From Pseudisothecium myosuroides (lineage: Eukaryota; Streptophyta; Bryopsida; Hypnales; Lembophyllaceae), in NCBI GenBank assembly GCA_951799445.1, contig OX637287.1, forward strand, positions 17,546,224 through 17,610,223: 64,000 nucleotides of DNA, in the 5' to 3' direction. The position numbers and the translations under genes were made by a program. The notes beneath the pieces are model-generated. The model was not told where the DNA came from, made no database searches, and saw nothing but the letters and a program-made list of their open reading frames with translations. This document shows, piece by piece, positions 22,461-34,691 of the stretch (position 1 is the first letter of the stretch; each line of letters starts with the position of its first letter).

Positions 22461-23212
22461 ATCATTTTTTCTAACTTCTAACTTGGGATATGTCATTGAT
22501 TTGGAAGGACTAAGGTTGATAAATACCCCAAGTTTAATAATCATCCACTACTTCATTTTACACCAAATAATATAGCAAGGAAAAAGAATCTAATTTACGT
22601 CTTTTTTCATTGGTGCAAAAGATTTTGTAAATGATCTTAGTCTTTTCTTTTTAGAAGAAAAATAAAATGAAATGGAAAGCACATAGAATATGTTGCTAGT
22701 GATTTTATCAAAATAAGACATGTATAAAAGATGATACAACTTGTAGGGAAATTTTAGCTTTTGGATAGATTTTTTAAAATTAAGTTTAATCAATCAATGA
22801 CTTCTTCTCAACTTAAAAGCTTCTTGTTTTTTTATTGCCATCTTTCTCAATTTCAAAGGTCATTTTCAACTAAATCTATATCAAGCAAAGACATAAGCCT
22901 ATTTTTTCCTTTTAGATTTAAAAACAAAATATATTCATCCCCACCTCGCCCCCAAAAGAAAGAAAAGTATGGTAGGAAGACAAGAAAGAACAATATAGAT
23001 GGTAAGTTTTTTTTTAATAAATAAATATAGGCTTATTGTAGGCAATATTTTGATGATACATGCCAAGATTTAATTAATACACAAGACAATAGCCCATTTA
23101 TAAATGGTATAAAATGGTCTATTGTCTCACGTATTTAACATCCACAATTTAGACATAGTTGAGATACTAATTGAAATCTTTAGATATTCTTGTAGTTTTG
23201 AGATTTGAAATG

Positions 23213-23371
23213 ATTGTTTGTCAAAAAGAAATTTAATTTATATTACTTGACATGTATTTTTTCCTGATTTTGTTTTTGACACATGATTTTGTTTTTTTTA
23301 AAACATGTGTCAAAAACAAAATCAGGAAAAAATACATGTCAAGTAGTATAAAATTCTTTTTGACAAACAAT
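23213..23371. repeat. ~70-bp-arm hairpin element
   Basis: The left arm starts ATTGTTTGTCAAAAAGAA and the right arm ends TTCTTTTTGACAAACAAT. Pairing runs through ACTTGACATGTATTTTTTCC and GATTTTGTTTTTGACACATG to a short A/T loop. It is a non-coding fold-back MITE. Confidence 0.75.
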
Positions 23372-24732
23372 ATCATAATTCATTGATTAATATTTAAACC
23401 TTGTCCAAATGAGGGGTATCTTGGTTCCATAATTTTTTTTGAAGTTTTAAATTTCTCTCATGTGGTTCGTCATCTTTCTATAGCCGGTAAAACTCTTGAT
23501 TTGAATATAAAATCCATCTTAGATGATTTTTGGGTTGTTGCAAGAAAGACTATCCGTTTTTGTTCCACTTTAGCTATTTTTGGCTAGTACTCCCAATACC
23601 CATGAGCTTTTGCATACAATTTTTTTTAAATAAAATAAAATATGGATAATTAGTATAACACTTAAAATAGCATATCATCAAAATTTCAAATCTAAAAAAA
23701 ATCTAGATCAAAACTTTTTCATAAAACAAAGTGAGCTGAAATTTTGAAGAAAATACATACTTTGACACTTTAATTTGTAAAAAATAGGAAAAAAAATTTC
23801 AAAGAAATTAAAAATAGAAAATTTGGGAAGACTTCATGTTAAAGAGATTTCACCAAAAAAATGATCTTGCAACCATCTGAACTAGGTGCGCAAAAGAGCC
23901 CTCTTTGCATAGACGTAGACAACACAAAATAAAATATTTTTAAATGCCCCTTCAAAGACACATGACTTACTACTATAAGAATATACCATAGAAAGTTCAG
24001 GTCTAAATCATTAAATTTGGGGACTCCACAATATTCAAAACCCTTAAAACTCAAAATATGACATATTAATTTAATTGATTTTTATATATAAAATAATTTT
24101 TTCTAATTTTTGAAAAATATAAGATCTGATTACACTCAACACAAACATCTCCAATAAAAATTTCAAATTTCAAATGCGAGTCATGCTTCAGAGTTTATTG
24201 CTAAAGAAAGCTTCGGTACTCCCCCTATGACAAATATCCAATACCACTCTTTCTTGCAATGATCCTTTTCAAACTCAAAAAACTTCAAGAAATGCTCACA
24301 TAGGGAAAAAGACATAACCAATAAGTTGTCAGTCATTTTATTTATAGACTCATTATGGATTTGTACATTATTAGTTCTATATTAGTTATAAGTAAGCTTG
24401 CGTAGTAATGCATCCATACACCGACATTCAATTGAATTTCAAATATCCAATGTTCACAATACTTTGTGAGCCACATTATTGATATATCGACAATCAAGGA
24501 GACTTTGACACTATCCGTGACTTTATATTACAAATAAAAAATGCTAAAATAAACATGGCCGTAAAGATAGTAATTAGATAAAACATACAAGCTAAACTAT
24601 AAGCAATTTAAGCTTGCACAAACTTAAACTTCAATACATGCACAATCAATAATGGAAGACTCATACCACAGTTCCCAAACCAAAACAACACAAAATTCAC
24701 ACCACTAACTCCTCGCAAATTCACCATGAAGT

Positions 24733-25036
24733 AAATTGAAACCAAAGGACTTAGTCTAACTCTACCAAAAGCAAACAACAACAAGAATGACATCCCCTAA
24801 GGATCCTAAAAACCTAGTTACAAATATTCAAAACATTGAAAAACCTGAATAAAAAAAGATGTGAAGATGAGCAATCTAGTAGTATATTGAAACCATAAGA
24901 CTTAGTCCAACTCCACCCAAAGTAAACAATGGGAAGAATGACATCCCCCCAAGGATCCTAAAAACCTAGTTATAAATATTCAAAACATTGAAAAATCTAA
25001 ATCAAAAAAGATGTGAGATGAGCAGTCTAGTAATAA
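24733..25036. repeat. Tandem duplication of a ~152-bp unit
   Basis: The two units both contain TTGAAACC, GGATCCTAAAAACCTAGTTA and ATATTCAAAACATTGAAAAA, and both end GTCTAGTA or ATCTAGTA. They differ at roughly one position in ten. Non-coding. Confidence 0.75.
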
Positions 25037-25903
25037 ATCTTGAAAAATGCAATCAACAATCTCCTATTCAGATGAAGCACTACTAAAATTGACAAGTTTG
25101 TCACTTACAAACCTTCGCAATACATTAGAGAAAAAATTGAACTTTGGAATGGGCCCTCAATATACCTTAGTGGGCTAACAAGGCTTTTTCAAGTACCTGT
25201 ACCAGACAAAAGAAGAATAGAAAAATACAAAATACTACATGTATTATTGAATATTCACCCAAGATATTGATAGATTTCTGTCAGAAAACTTGTCCTTGCC
25301 CTACCCAACCCTACCCATAAAAATAGGTGCAAATGTCAAAGCCTCAAGGCCCATTTGAGGGTTCACTTTTTCTCTAATGCTTGCACCTCTCAAAGTTTTG
25401 TTGTTCATGACAACACTCACAGGATTAGGACCTCTCTTGAACTTTAGGGCCCTACATATGGTTGAAAAGGTTGGCCTTTAAAATGGATCGGAATGCCAAC
25501 ATCCAACTAAGATGTTTCTTATGCCCTCAGGCAATTCATGGGGCAATTCCAAGCGTCCACCTTTTTAAAATTTGGGATATCATATCGTCACCACCAAGGG
25601 CATTATATGGAATGCAACTTGTTACAATCTTATAGCAGGTCATGCCATAGTTATACATATCCGACTCACGTATAAACTAAACTTTTGCACTACGCACATT
25701 AGCCTTCAACTGCTCAAATATTTCTGGTGCCCTCCCAAACCCGGTCCCCAATACTCCCATAGAGTACTCAAAATTAGCAACAATTGATCCTATCCTCGCC
25801 ACTTGGTCAGGAGTAGCAGCAAGGCTCATGTCTTTTTCAAATTCTCCCCACACAAGCACATTCAACGCTTTCAAATCTCGATGTATTAGACAATGCTTGC
25901 TGT

Positions 25904-26141
25904 CACTATAAGAAACCCGCGTTTTAGGTGACGTTAGCTTAATTTTAGGAGACGGATTTTAGTGGACGTCCGAGAAAACAATTTATGTTTTTATGTCAAT
26001 AATAACATCCAATGTAACATCTAAATGTTACATTGGATGTTATTATTGACATAAAAACATAAATTGTTTTCTCGGATGTCCACTAAAATCCGTCTCCTAA
26101 AATTAAGCTAACGTCACCTAAAACGCGGGTTTTTTATAGTA
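25904..26141. mobile_element. CACTA-type MITE, near-perfect palindrome, 3-bp TSD
   Basis: It starts CACTATAAGAAACCCGCG and ends with the inverse CGCGGGTTTTTTATAGTA, flanked by TGT on both sides (25901-25903, 26142-26144). Almost the whole 238 bp is an inverted repeat around CATTTAGATGTTAC. The CACTA(N)AAGAAA end plus 3-bp duplication is diagnostic of the CACTA/EnSpm superfamily. It lies in the kinase pseudogene between IAKYMDMLH and KHCLIHRDLK. Confidence 0.92.
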
Positions 26142-26413
26142 TGTGTAGCATGTCCATGTACTTAGCAATACTCAACATCAAGGGAATGGCTTTGTCAATT
26201 AGGAAAGGGCTAGGTGTACCGTGCTCTTGTTTCACGCGGCGATCAATCAAGTGACGCAAATCTCCCCAACGCCAATATATAACAAACGCAAACCGTCCCT
26301 GCAACCTCTTATCACGTAATACCATTCCTCCTAAAATTGGAACCACAAATCAAATATGGCAAATCAAATAAATATTTATACTTGGAACGAGCAAACAACA
26401 TTCCAATGCATAG

Positions 26414-26560
26414 GAAGAACATGGAGGCATTACCCTCTCCGGTATTCTTTTGTAAGGTGTAACTTCACCCCCCTTGACTTTCTTAAACAGAATGTCAAGG
26501 GGGGGTGAAGTAACACCCTATAAAAGAATACCGGGGAGGGTAACGCCTCCCCGTTCTTTG
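26414..26560. repeat. Hairpin MITE inside the kinase pseudogene
   Basis: The arm AAGAACATGGAGGCATTACC...CACCCCCCTTGAC pairs with GTCAAGGGGGGGTGAAG...GGTAACGCCTCCCCGTTCTT, with a ~15-nt loop near 26486. It interrupts the kinase sequence just after EAFQEQ. Arm identity is about 90%. Confidence 0.75.
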
Positions 26561-26911
26561 TGTGATGGGCTATTGCTCTTGGAAAGCTTCAAGAGGAGCA
26601 TCTCCCTTCATCACCTTCACGACCAGATTGAAAGGACCATCACGTGTCATGCGAGCTTCATAAGTGTCGACTTGAGCCCCTCAAATGTCTCAAAGTCCGA
26701 GAAGAAACGACACCATTGAGATCTTCTTTAGCAAATCAAAGTAATTAAAGTTGGTCCCCGCTGACCACTCCGAATCCAGTTGGCTCCAATGACGAGCTTT
26801 CAGGGACTCTATCTTCATTTATGTCTGAGAAATAAATTAAATGGCATGCCCGTTCAAAGGAAGGCATAATTGATGAAGAGGAGCTCGCCATGCTCTGGAC
26901 AGAATCCATTC

Positions 26912-27706
26912 CAACGAAACTATCTTTCTACCTTCCTACCTTTACAATTGCTTGCCTAGGCTCACTATCTCAGAGTAGGACTTTCCATTTCCAATAGTTT
27001 ACAATCATACATCATGAGATGGCGGCTTCAGCAAGGTTTGACTTGCAACCCCAGTTTCTGTGCAAATGCAAAGGAATTGATTTTGTGAAATCTCAATTAA
27101 TGAAAAGGAGAAATGAACTTCGCAAACTCAAGAGTCAAGAAATGGTTTCACTATATTAAATAAGACAAAATCGATGCAAGCAAAAAAGTAGGTGAAATAC
27201 GCGACGAAACAAATAATCAAAAGAGGCAATAGCAAGTTTCGAAATTCCACACACCAAACTCTGCGCAACTGCAAAATAAGTTCAATAATTTTGAAGATTT
27301 TGACTATTGATGGGGGAGTGAACGTTAAGAACTCAAGAAAAATAGTTTTAAGAAAAAACAACTAAACAGGTGAAATTTGCTACACCTCAAACCAACATAC
27401 GAAATTCAAAAGAGCCAATTGTTGGCTTCAAAATTCCACAATAACAAGACTCTAGTGGCACAATGGGCCATTTGCAACAAGCAGGTAGGACATCAAATCC
27501 ATCAATTTCAGAAAATGCACACAAAGAACTCCATTGTCACTCTGGATAGGTAATTTGTTCATTTAGCTTTCAAACAAGACACAAAAGATTGACATTCTAA
27601 CGAAACCTAAATAGCTCAATCATAGGACCACCGACACTGTAGATAGAATGGAAGTTGAGCAGCACCCTTCTAACCAAGGCATTGAGATTTACGTCAAGGA
27701 AAATAT
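26912..27706. repeat. Degenerate repeat block left of the Copia element
   Basis: The block at 27400-27680 (AAGAG-CAATTG-TGGCTTCAAAATT, AAAAATGCACA, CCTAAATAGCTCAAT, ACCACCGACA) recurs at 34915-35150 on the far side of the retrotransposon. A weaker copy begins near 27200. No coding frame is recognised. Confidence 0.65.
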
Positions 27707-28129
27707 TGTTTCTCTGCATTCATACACTTATAGGAGCCTGACACAAACACTTAGATTCATACATAGTAACAACACAAGCATTCTTTAAAAGCAGAGCAAT
27801 AGTCGTATTATGCGTAACACCTTTGCCATATAGACCCTTTGTACCAAACTAGGGGACAAAGTACACTACACTGCCACAAAAGGCGCTACAAGAACACTAG
27901 CCTTAAACTAGCTCAGCGTGACACACTCACACGAGGTACAGAGAGAGCTGTATAAGCTACAGTGCTGAGATTAATACCTTCAACATTGAGTGGGAACTAC
28001 AAATCAAGAAACAAGGGTCGACTCTGTCAATTCGCCTTCCCATATTCAAATTCTTGTTCCATTGGCCTATTACAATCTGAAGGTACCTAGATGGAGGTCA
28101 TCCAATGCTGGATGTATCGTCATCCAACA
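27707..28129 (-). repeat. 3' LTR of the Copia element
   Basis: It reads TGTTGGATGACGATACATCC (minus strand start, at 28129) to GAAACA (at 27707). It pairs with the split LTR at 32604-34807. Confidence 0.88.
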
Positions 28130-28204
28130 CTTTCACTCAGTACTGTGGTGACCTCCAAGTCCTCCCACTCTGCACAGTGCGTGACTAGGGGCAAGTGTAG
28201 AAAA

Positions 28205-31200
28205 TGATCCTATATTCCTGTGAGTCTGCGGAGACGTTTGAAACAATCTCTAGGGAGAGGTTTGGTTAGGATATTGGCAAGCTAATCGTCAGTGTTGATA
28301 TAGGTAGTGGCGATATGGCCATCCGTTTCTGCATCTCAAATTTGATGATATTTGGTGTCAATATGCTTGGTACACTGGTGGAACACAGGATTCTTGACAA
28401 GTCTGATGGTGGATTGATTATCGCAAAATAGTGACGTAGAGTGCGGTTGTAGAGACTTGATGTTGAGCAATAATCATCTCATCTAGCAGATTTCTTGCAT
28501 GGCGAGCCTGGCAGCTATTTACTCCGACTTTGTGGTGTTGAGCAATGTGCAATTTTATTTTCTGCTACCCCAAGAGACTGGACAGTTGTTGAGTATGAGT
28601 ATGTAGCTAGAGCGTGACTTGCGGTTGTCGCAGTTGGAGGCATAATTGGCATCACAATAAGCAGTGAGGGAGTTCGGATGCTGGCCTCGTCCATACGTGA
28701 TAATATGTCCCATTGTTCCCTTGATGTATTTCAAAATCCGCTTTACTCCAGAAATATGGGCAGTAGTTGGTTGGTTATTGTAACGTGACATATTACTAAC
28801 CATATAGCTAATGTCTAAACACGTTCCAATGTGAGCAAACTGAAGGCATCCGATACACTCTTGATAGGGAAAGGTCACTTTGGGATCAACAACTTGAGCG
28901 ACTTGCATCTGAGCGGAGTTGGATGGGTCGGATGGAACTGTAACTGGGTAGAAATCATCATGGCTAAATCTACGCAGTACTCTCTCTAAATAGCAACGCT
29001 GATCAATGTGGATAAGGCGTCTATCTTTGTCTCTACTCTCTAGTAATGTGCAGCCCCACATATACCTCTGCTAAGCCTTGAGTGACTTGAAACGCCCCTT
29101 CCATATAGTTGAGAATCTCAATGATACTATTGTTGAAGGCACTACATACCATACCGTTGTTGGCCCAAATGCAAAGGATCAATTTTGTTAACATAGACAC
29201 AAAAGTCCACATTTGATACTACCAGGTCGTAGGCTTGTAAGAAATTGTCAAATTTGCAGTTCCATACTCTCGTGCTCTATTTGAGGCTGTAGAGGGCCTT
29301 GTTGAGTCGGCAGACGAGGCGTCGGTTTGTTGGGTGGCCCACTTCAAACCCTATTGGTTGTTGCATGTAGATGAGCTCTCTAAGTAACCATTGAGGTAGG
29401 CTGTGCAGATGTCAAACTGTGTAATATTGAGGTCCTCTACTGCTGCTACGGATAAAATTGTCCGGATAGAATCAAACTTCACGATTGGGCTGAAGGTCTC
29501 TTGATAATTGACCCCTTGCTTTTGAGTGAACCCCTTGGCTACTAGCCTAGTCTTGAATGTGTTAACGGAACCATCAACTGCTAGTTTAAGTTTATAAATC
29601 CACTTGCTTTTGACCAGGTTACATTCCTTCAAGATCTCTTCAAGTGTCCAGGTATTGTTCTGGACCGGCGATTCATACTCTTTGCACGTGGCTGCTAGCC
29701 ATTGATCTCTCTCTGGTGAAGCCATTGCTTCCGCGTAGGATTCAGGTTCGTTTGGGATCTTGATATGTGCAATACAAGCATAAGAATTTTGATTGACAAG
29801 GTAGATCCACTCATCGAGTCGTATGGGTGGATTCCGGTTTCTTAGGCGGGGAATGGGCTGGTCTTCTTTAGCAGGTTCTATACGAGCTCCAACTCGTTCG
29901 ACGAGTCCTACTTGATCTCTCACTGGCTCGACATGCGGTGAGGGTGATCGAATCTCGTGTAGACCTGGTGCGGCGTCAAAGATATCAGTAGGAGCAGGTG
30001 GGTTGATAATGCCTAGGTCGTTGATTTGAAGATCACTAACTGCTGCAAAATCATTGAAGCTGCTTGGATCGGTATCATCGAGCGTATCGTCAGATTCTAA
30101 ACCCGGCGGGTTGGAGTTGACGATGTCAAGTATTGTTATTGGCGCTTGAGCTACGGCAACTGGTAACTGAGGGACCAGTAATATAGCCGGTGCATGGATA
30201 GGTCGATTGGCGTCTCTGATCAATATGGTTGGTGGAACAAAATCTCCCTCGACCCCCAACCATTGATGCGTTTGATCTTCTTTGGCGCTTGAGTCTATAG
30301 AGTCTTTGTCAAACAAGACATCACGACTCTCATCTATCCGTTGGAGCTCATTATTCCAAATTCTATAGGCTTTACTTGTAGCGGAGTCCCCCATGAACAC
30401 CCCTTTCTGACTCTTAGGTACTAGCTTCTTCCGAAGTTCTTAGGGGATGTGCATGTAGGCAGTAGTCCCAAAAATCCACATATGTGAGACGGACGGTTTC
30501 TCGCTGTACCATAGCTCGAACGGTGTTCGTCCCTCTTTGGTCCTAGTTGATGTACGCTTTAAAGTATAGATAGCCGTGTGGGCGGCTTCAGCCCAAAAGC
30601 GGGTGTGTACATTTGAGGAGTATAGCATACTCCAGACAACCCCCATTATTGTATGGTTGTCCCTCTCCGATGCTCCGTTCTGTTGTGAGGTATACATTGT
30701 GGGAAGTTCCTACTTAATTGCTTGTTCCTCTAGATACTAGGTAAAAGCTCTGTTGGTGTACTTTGTTCCTCAATCGCTTCTAATGATTTTTACGAAGTGA
30801 CTCGTATCACTCTTAAGTTGAACAATGAATCTTTTAAAGCCAGCAAGCATCTCCGGTTTGTGTTTAATACACTCAATAACTCTAAAACCAAAGCAGTCGT
30901 CTTTAAATAAGACAAAGTATAGTGCTCCGCCTACTGATGGGGTGCTCATCGGACCGCAAAGGTCTAAGTGGATCAAGTCACTTGGTGCCACTAATTGTGC
31001 TCAGTGTTGACTAGCTAGGAACGGTGCTCTACTGTGTTTTCCATATACATAGCCAGGGCAAAAAGACTTGCTACTACTTTTAAGAACAAGACCATTTACA
31101 AAACCCTGGGCTGCCATTTTTTGAATTGTATCATGGCTGAGGTGCGCAAACCTTCTATGCCAGATATCTAGGGTCTGTCTACTATCAACGGAAGTAGGTA

Positions 31201-32526
31201 CACCAAAAGAGGTAGTTGATGTAGCTATAAAAGCTTTGGTATCTTCCTTAGGGTGGAAAACCTCTATATTTAGCTTATACATATGGTTGTATATATCCCC
31301 AGTCATGACAACTTTTCTTCCCTCTAACATCTGGCACCCAGTATCCGTATGCAGTGTGTAAATTTTCTTTTGTGCTGCAACGTATGATAAAAACAAGTTT
31401 TGACCAAGGTTTGGGACGTGGATTACTCCTTTCAAAGTCCCGAGGGTACGCGCTCGTCCGTGCTAGATCCGAATCTTAATGTCTCCGACTCTGGCTACTG
31501 TCAACATCGCGCCTCTGATCCCCTAGACGGGTCGACGCTCCGCAAATACATCTTGATACATGGTGAAATAGGATTTGTTATCGGTCATATGTTCAGTGCA
31601 ACTAGAATTGACATACCAGAAATTTGATTCAAGAAGGGTGACGCCGAGGATTGCCACGAACGCTTTGTAACTAAAGTTCTTCTTCTTGGAGTGATCGTGG
31701 CTGCTTTGTGCCTACGATTCTTGATGTCACTTCTGGTCCTCTTCGCTTGCTGTGCATTCACACCCCCAATGCCTTGTTTTGCCGCATTTCCAGCATCTAC
31801 TAGTTTTCTTTTGATTGTTAATCTCCTTCCTTCTAGCTGCTCGATGGTCGGGTGTGTATTCAACACTCTTGCCACTTGTCGAAGCTACATAGGCAACGAC
31901 TGATGTGATCTCATCGACCCTAGACTTAAGCGTACTCTCTGTTTGTAAAAGATGAAGGGTGAGGTTATCTAAGGTCTTTACATCGTTTGACTTCATACGC
32001 CATGTGGGGATGAGATTGTCAAATCCACCAGGTAGGTTACATAAAATTTTAGAAATGACGGCTTGTTCGTTAACCATTGTATCTCCCTGGGATGCTAGTT
32101 GTTATACAATCACGTTGAGCTTTCCTACGAAGTCTGCTATAGCCTCTCCCTGATTCATCAAACACTTATAAAACTCTTGCTGGAGCATCCGAGCATGTGG
32201 ATATTTTCTGACGCATTTTGTTTGTGAATTTATTTAAGTTTATCCCACATCTGTTTTGATGTGAGACAACTTGTTACATGCTTGAGCATGCTCTCATCAA
32301 TAGCCTAACAGAGAAAGCTAACAGCCTGAATATCTCGTTTACACCAAGTTGATATAACTTCAGTGGTTTTTGTATCTACAAGTTTCTCCTCAGATCCGTC
32401 AACGACGTCCATAAGGTCTCGGCCAAGTAGAATGGCTCTCATCTGGAAATTCCATATGTGGAAGTTTGTATCCTTGAACCAGGAAATGCCTCCAAGGTCA
32501 CGACTATTTTCGCCCATGATACTCAT
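28205..32526 (-). pseudogene. Copia gag-pol polyprotein, multiply broken
   Basis: Read downwards: gag start at 32526 (FKDTNFHIWNFQMRAILLG), a stop after about 73 codons, then gag resuming to the zinc knuckle CWKCGKTRHWGCEC (CX2CX4HX4C, about 31770). Protease follows with VNSSCTEHMTDN (about 31609-31570), where the family's catalytic Asp is Asn. The integrase HHCC zone has WHRRFAHLSHDTI and CPGYVYGK (second Cys changed to Tyr). Its core has HLDLCGPM, a stop after the second catalytic Asp (IIRSD*GT), and QNGASERDN. Reverse transcriptase runs from WLAATCKEYE through KTRLVAKGFTQKQGVNYQETF and FDICTAYLNG, then frameshifts. The active-site box is WANNG (29156-29161 encode N-N instead of Asp-Asp). 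RNase H has YCDANYASNCDNRKS, and LTKPLPRDCFKRL closes the frame near 28210. It is inactive. Confidence 0.9.
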
Positions 32527-32921
32527 AATAATTTAAATTAGACTAAATAACTTTCAGAAAGCACAGTTTGGTTAGAAAAACGATAAAAGGGCCTATAATC
32601 TATTGTTTCGCTACATTCATACACTCATAGGAGCCTGACACAAACACTTAGACTCATACATAGTAACAACACAAGCATTCCTTAAAAACAGCGCAACACT
32701 CGTATTATGCGTAGCACCTCTGCCATACATACCCTCTGTACCAAACTAGGGGACAGAGTACACTACACTCCCACAAAAAGCTCTACAAAAACACTAGCCT
32801 TAAACTAGCTCAGCGTGACACACTCACATCAGGTACAGAGAAAGTTGTATAAGCTACAATGCTGAGATTAATACATTCTACATTGAGCAGGAACTACGGA
32901 TCAAGAAATAGGGGTCGGCTC

Positions 32922-34691
32922 CCGGGGAGGTCACTGTCGATTTTTTAGAAAACTACATGAGTTAAAAGATAGGGTACATTTAATTCAAAGTAGAAAAAAT
33001 TTATATAATATGTAGGGCTACTATAGGGTCTATAAAATGCTACATACTCTATTATATATAAAGTAGGGTATATAAAATATTATGTAGTTGAAATTTTTAT
33101 TAATAAATTAGCCTTGACAAATAGAGTCTGTGAAATTTTTTCATAGTACAATGAGTACAGATGTAGACAAATAATTTCATGTGGATAAAATGGACATAGT
33201 CAAGAAAATCTACAATGAAGGGTGGTTGAGTGAAATTGTGCCACAGTACTAGTAAAGTTTATATTAAAAAAATTAAGTGTGAACATAAGGCATTGATCAC
33301 AAGTGGAAAAAATTGTCACATTGCACAAATAGGGAGGTTTACCTTAGTGGGTTCAACGAACAAAAAACTATACAACATGATGATAGAATTTATCGTCTTT
33401 TTAACTTCAGTCTTTAGAGCCGTAAATATTAAACACACTCAAATTGAGTGAAATGTTTGTGGAATAGATTCAATGGGGATTTTGAATTGTTCAATGGTAA
33501 ACTTGTCATTAACCTCTAAAGGCTGGAGGGTATTTTGGAAGTGAAAAAGTCCAAAACTACCCATTTTTTATGCATTATCCCAATTTTTTATTTTTATTTT
33601 TTTGAATTCCAACCATACAAAAGTGTATTAAATAATTAAGACAATGTGTGGAAAAAATTTCAGCCCATTTGACCGCGTGGATTGAAAGATTATATTGTTT
33701 GAAGTGAGAAATTTTTTTTTTTTTAAAATTCTTATGAAACAAGGTCAACAGATTTTGAGCTCTCCTAGAATAAATTTTTTGCTCTATACAGAAATGAAGA
33801 TTTTAGCCATTCATATGCATATGATGTTTGGTTTATCCATAAAAAATTTCAAAAGCAAATATGGAGCCTAGCTTACTCTAAATCAACGTGCAATGTAAGG
33901 AGGTTAAGTGCATTGGCAATACACTAGTCATTTTTTTGATGATTTCTTGTGTAGTAAGAAAGTTCTTTATTTGATATGCAAATGGTAAAGAAAATTAGAA
34001 ACATACATTTTAAATATGTAGAAAATTTTTCAAGAACTTTGACTTTGCATAAATTTCAAGATAATAGGGCTTGAAGTTAGAAGAAAATGTTTTTTCTTGA
34101 AGCCATCCCAACATAGCTAATAAAGTTTGACCCCTCTTAGTATGTGACTTGAAAACTAATTTTTTTTAATAATCGTATGCTATATTTTATAAGTGATATA
34201 CATGCCAAATTTTAAAAGTTGATGAGTTTTTTTGCAGTAGGTGTGCAAAAGATGCACAAATTACCCAAGCTACCAAAAATATTCAAGGCAATATAACTTT
34301 TGATTGGGGTACTCAATGAGAAAAGAATATATTCTCACTAAGGGGATACATGTTCACACCTTGTATCAAAATTTTATGAACATCCGAGCAAAATTGACTT
34401 CATAGAATCCTACCCAAATTTTCAATTGTTCATTCAATGGACAATTGGTCTTTAGAGGTTAAAAACTACCACTTGGTCAATTGGACACTTAAATTTTCTA
34501 TATAAGATAGCCCCACTTTGAGAACCACATGAATGAATTTATAAAACTATAGGGTATTGAAAATATTCCCCTTGTAACTTTTTATGTAAAAATACGGTCA
34601 TCTTAAATACAATAATTGATGTAAATAGCCCCACATCAAATACCCTCTTAACTCAAATGTATACTTTAAATTACAAGGAGTGATCTCCTTG
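32922..34691. mobile_element. 1.77-kb non-autonomous DNA element inserted in the LTR
   Basis: GGGGTCGGCTC occurs on both sides (32911-32921, 34692-34702). The undisturbed LTR carries one equivalent (AGGGTCGACTC). The ends are imperfect inverted repeats (GGGGAGGTCACT left; AAGGAGATCACT inverted right), with subterminal similarity (ACAT..GAGTTAA.AG..GGGTA). The long duplication fits a Mutator-like (9-11 bp) or hAT-like (8 bp) element. It encodes nothing recognisable and itself contains the TTAA element at 33513-34458. Confidence 0.75.
33513..34458. mobile_element. TTAA-family element, copy B (946 bp)
   Basis: TTAA lies on both sides (33509-33512, 34459-34462). The ends are CCTCTAAAGGCTGG and, inverted right, CCTCTAAAGACCAA. 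The interior resembles copy A in blocks such as GG-TTGAAAGAT and GAAGTTGGAA-like sequence. Non-coding. Confidence 0.75.

Larger units (their letters stand above)
22461..25424. other. AT-rich spacer with repeats, no gene seen
   Basis: Many poly-A/T runs and short frames are present with nothing recognisable. The hairpin and the tandem repeat inside it are listed separately. Confidence 0.5.
25425..26911 (-). pseudogene. Decayed protein kinase gene (Tyr-kinase-like/TKL-type domain), split by two MITEs
   Basis: Fragments read in kinase order down the minus strand. From about 26911 there is an N-terminal leader with Met (DSVQSMASSSSSIMPSFERA, then ESSSLEPTGFGVVSG). Near 26660-26570 are YEARMTRDGPFNLVVKVMKG (VxK lysine) and EAFQEQ. 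At 26346-26150 are YWRWGDLRHLIDRR and IAKYMDMLH. At 25905-25680 is the catalytic loop IHRDLKALNVLV (HRDLKxxN), a degenerate DFG region (ANFEYSMG) and GTGFGRAPEI. At 25670-25570 is SDMYNYGMTCYKIVTSCIPY. At about 25500-25430 are CWHSDPF and RPTFSTICRALK. Stops and shifts interrupt several segments (one between F and RPTF, others before YEARM), and the DFG Asp is Asn. It is a dead gene. The kinase-fold assignment is firm; the exact subfamily is inferred from GTGF-RAPEI. Confidence 0.85.
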
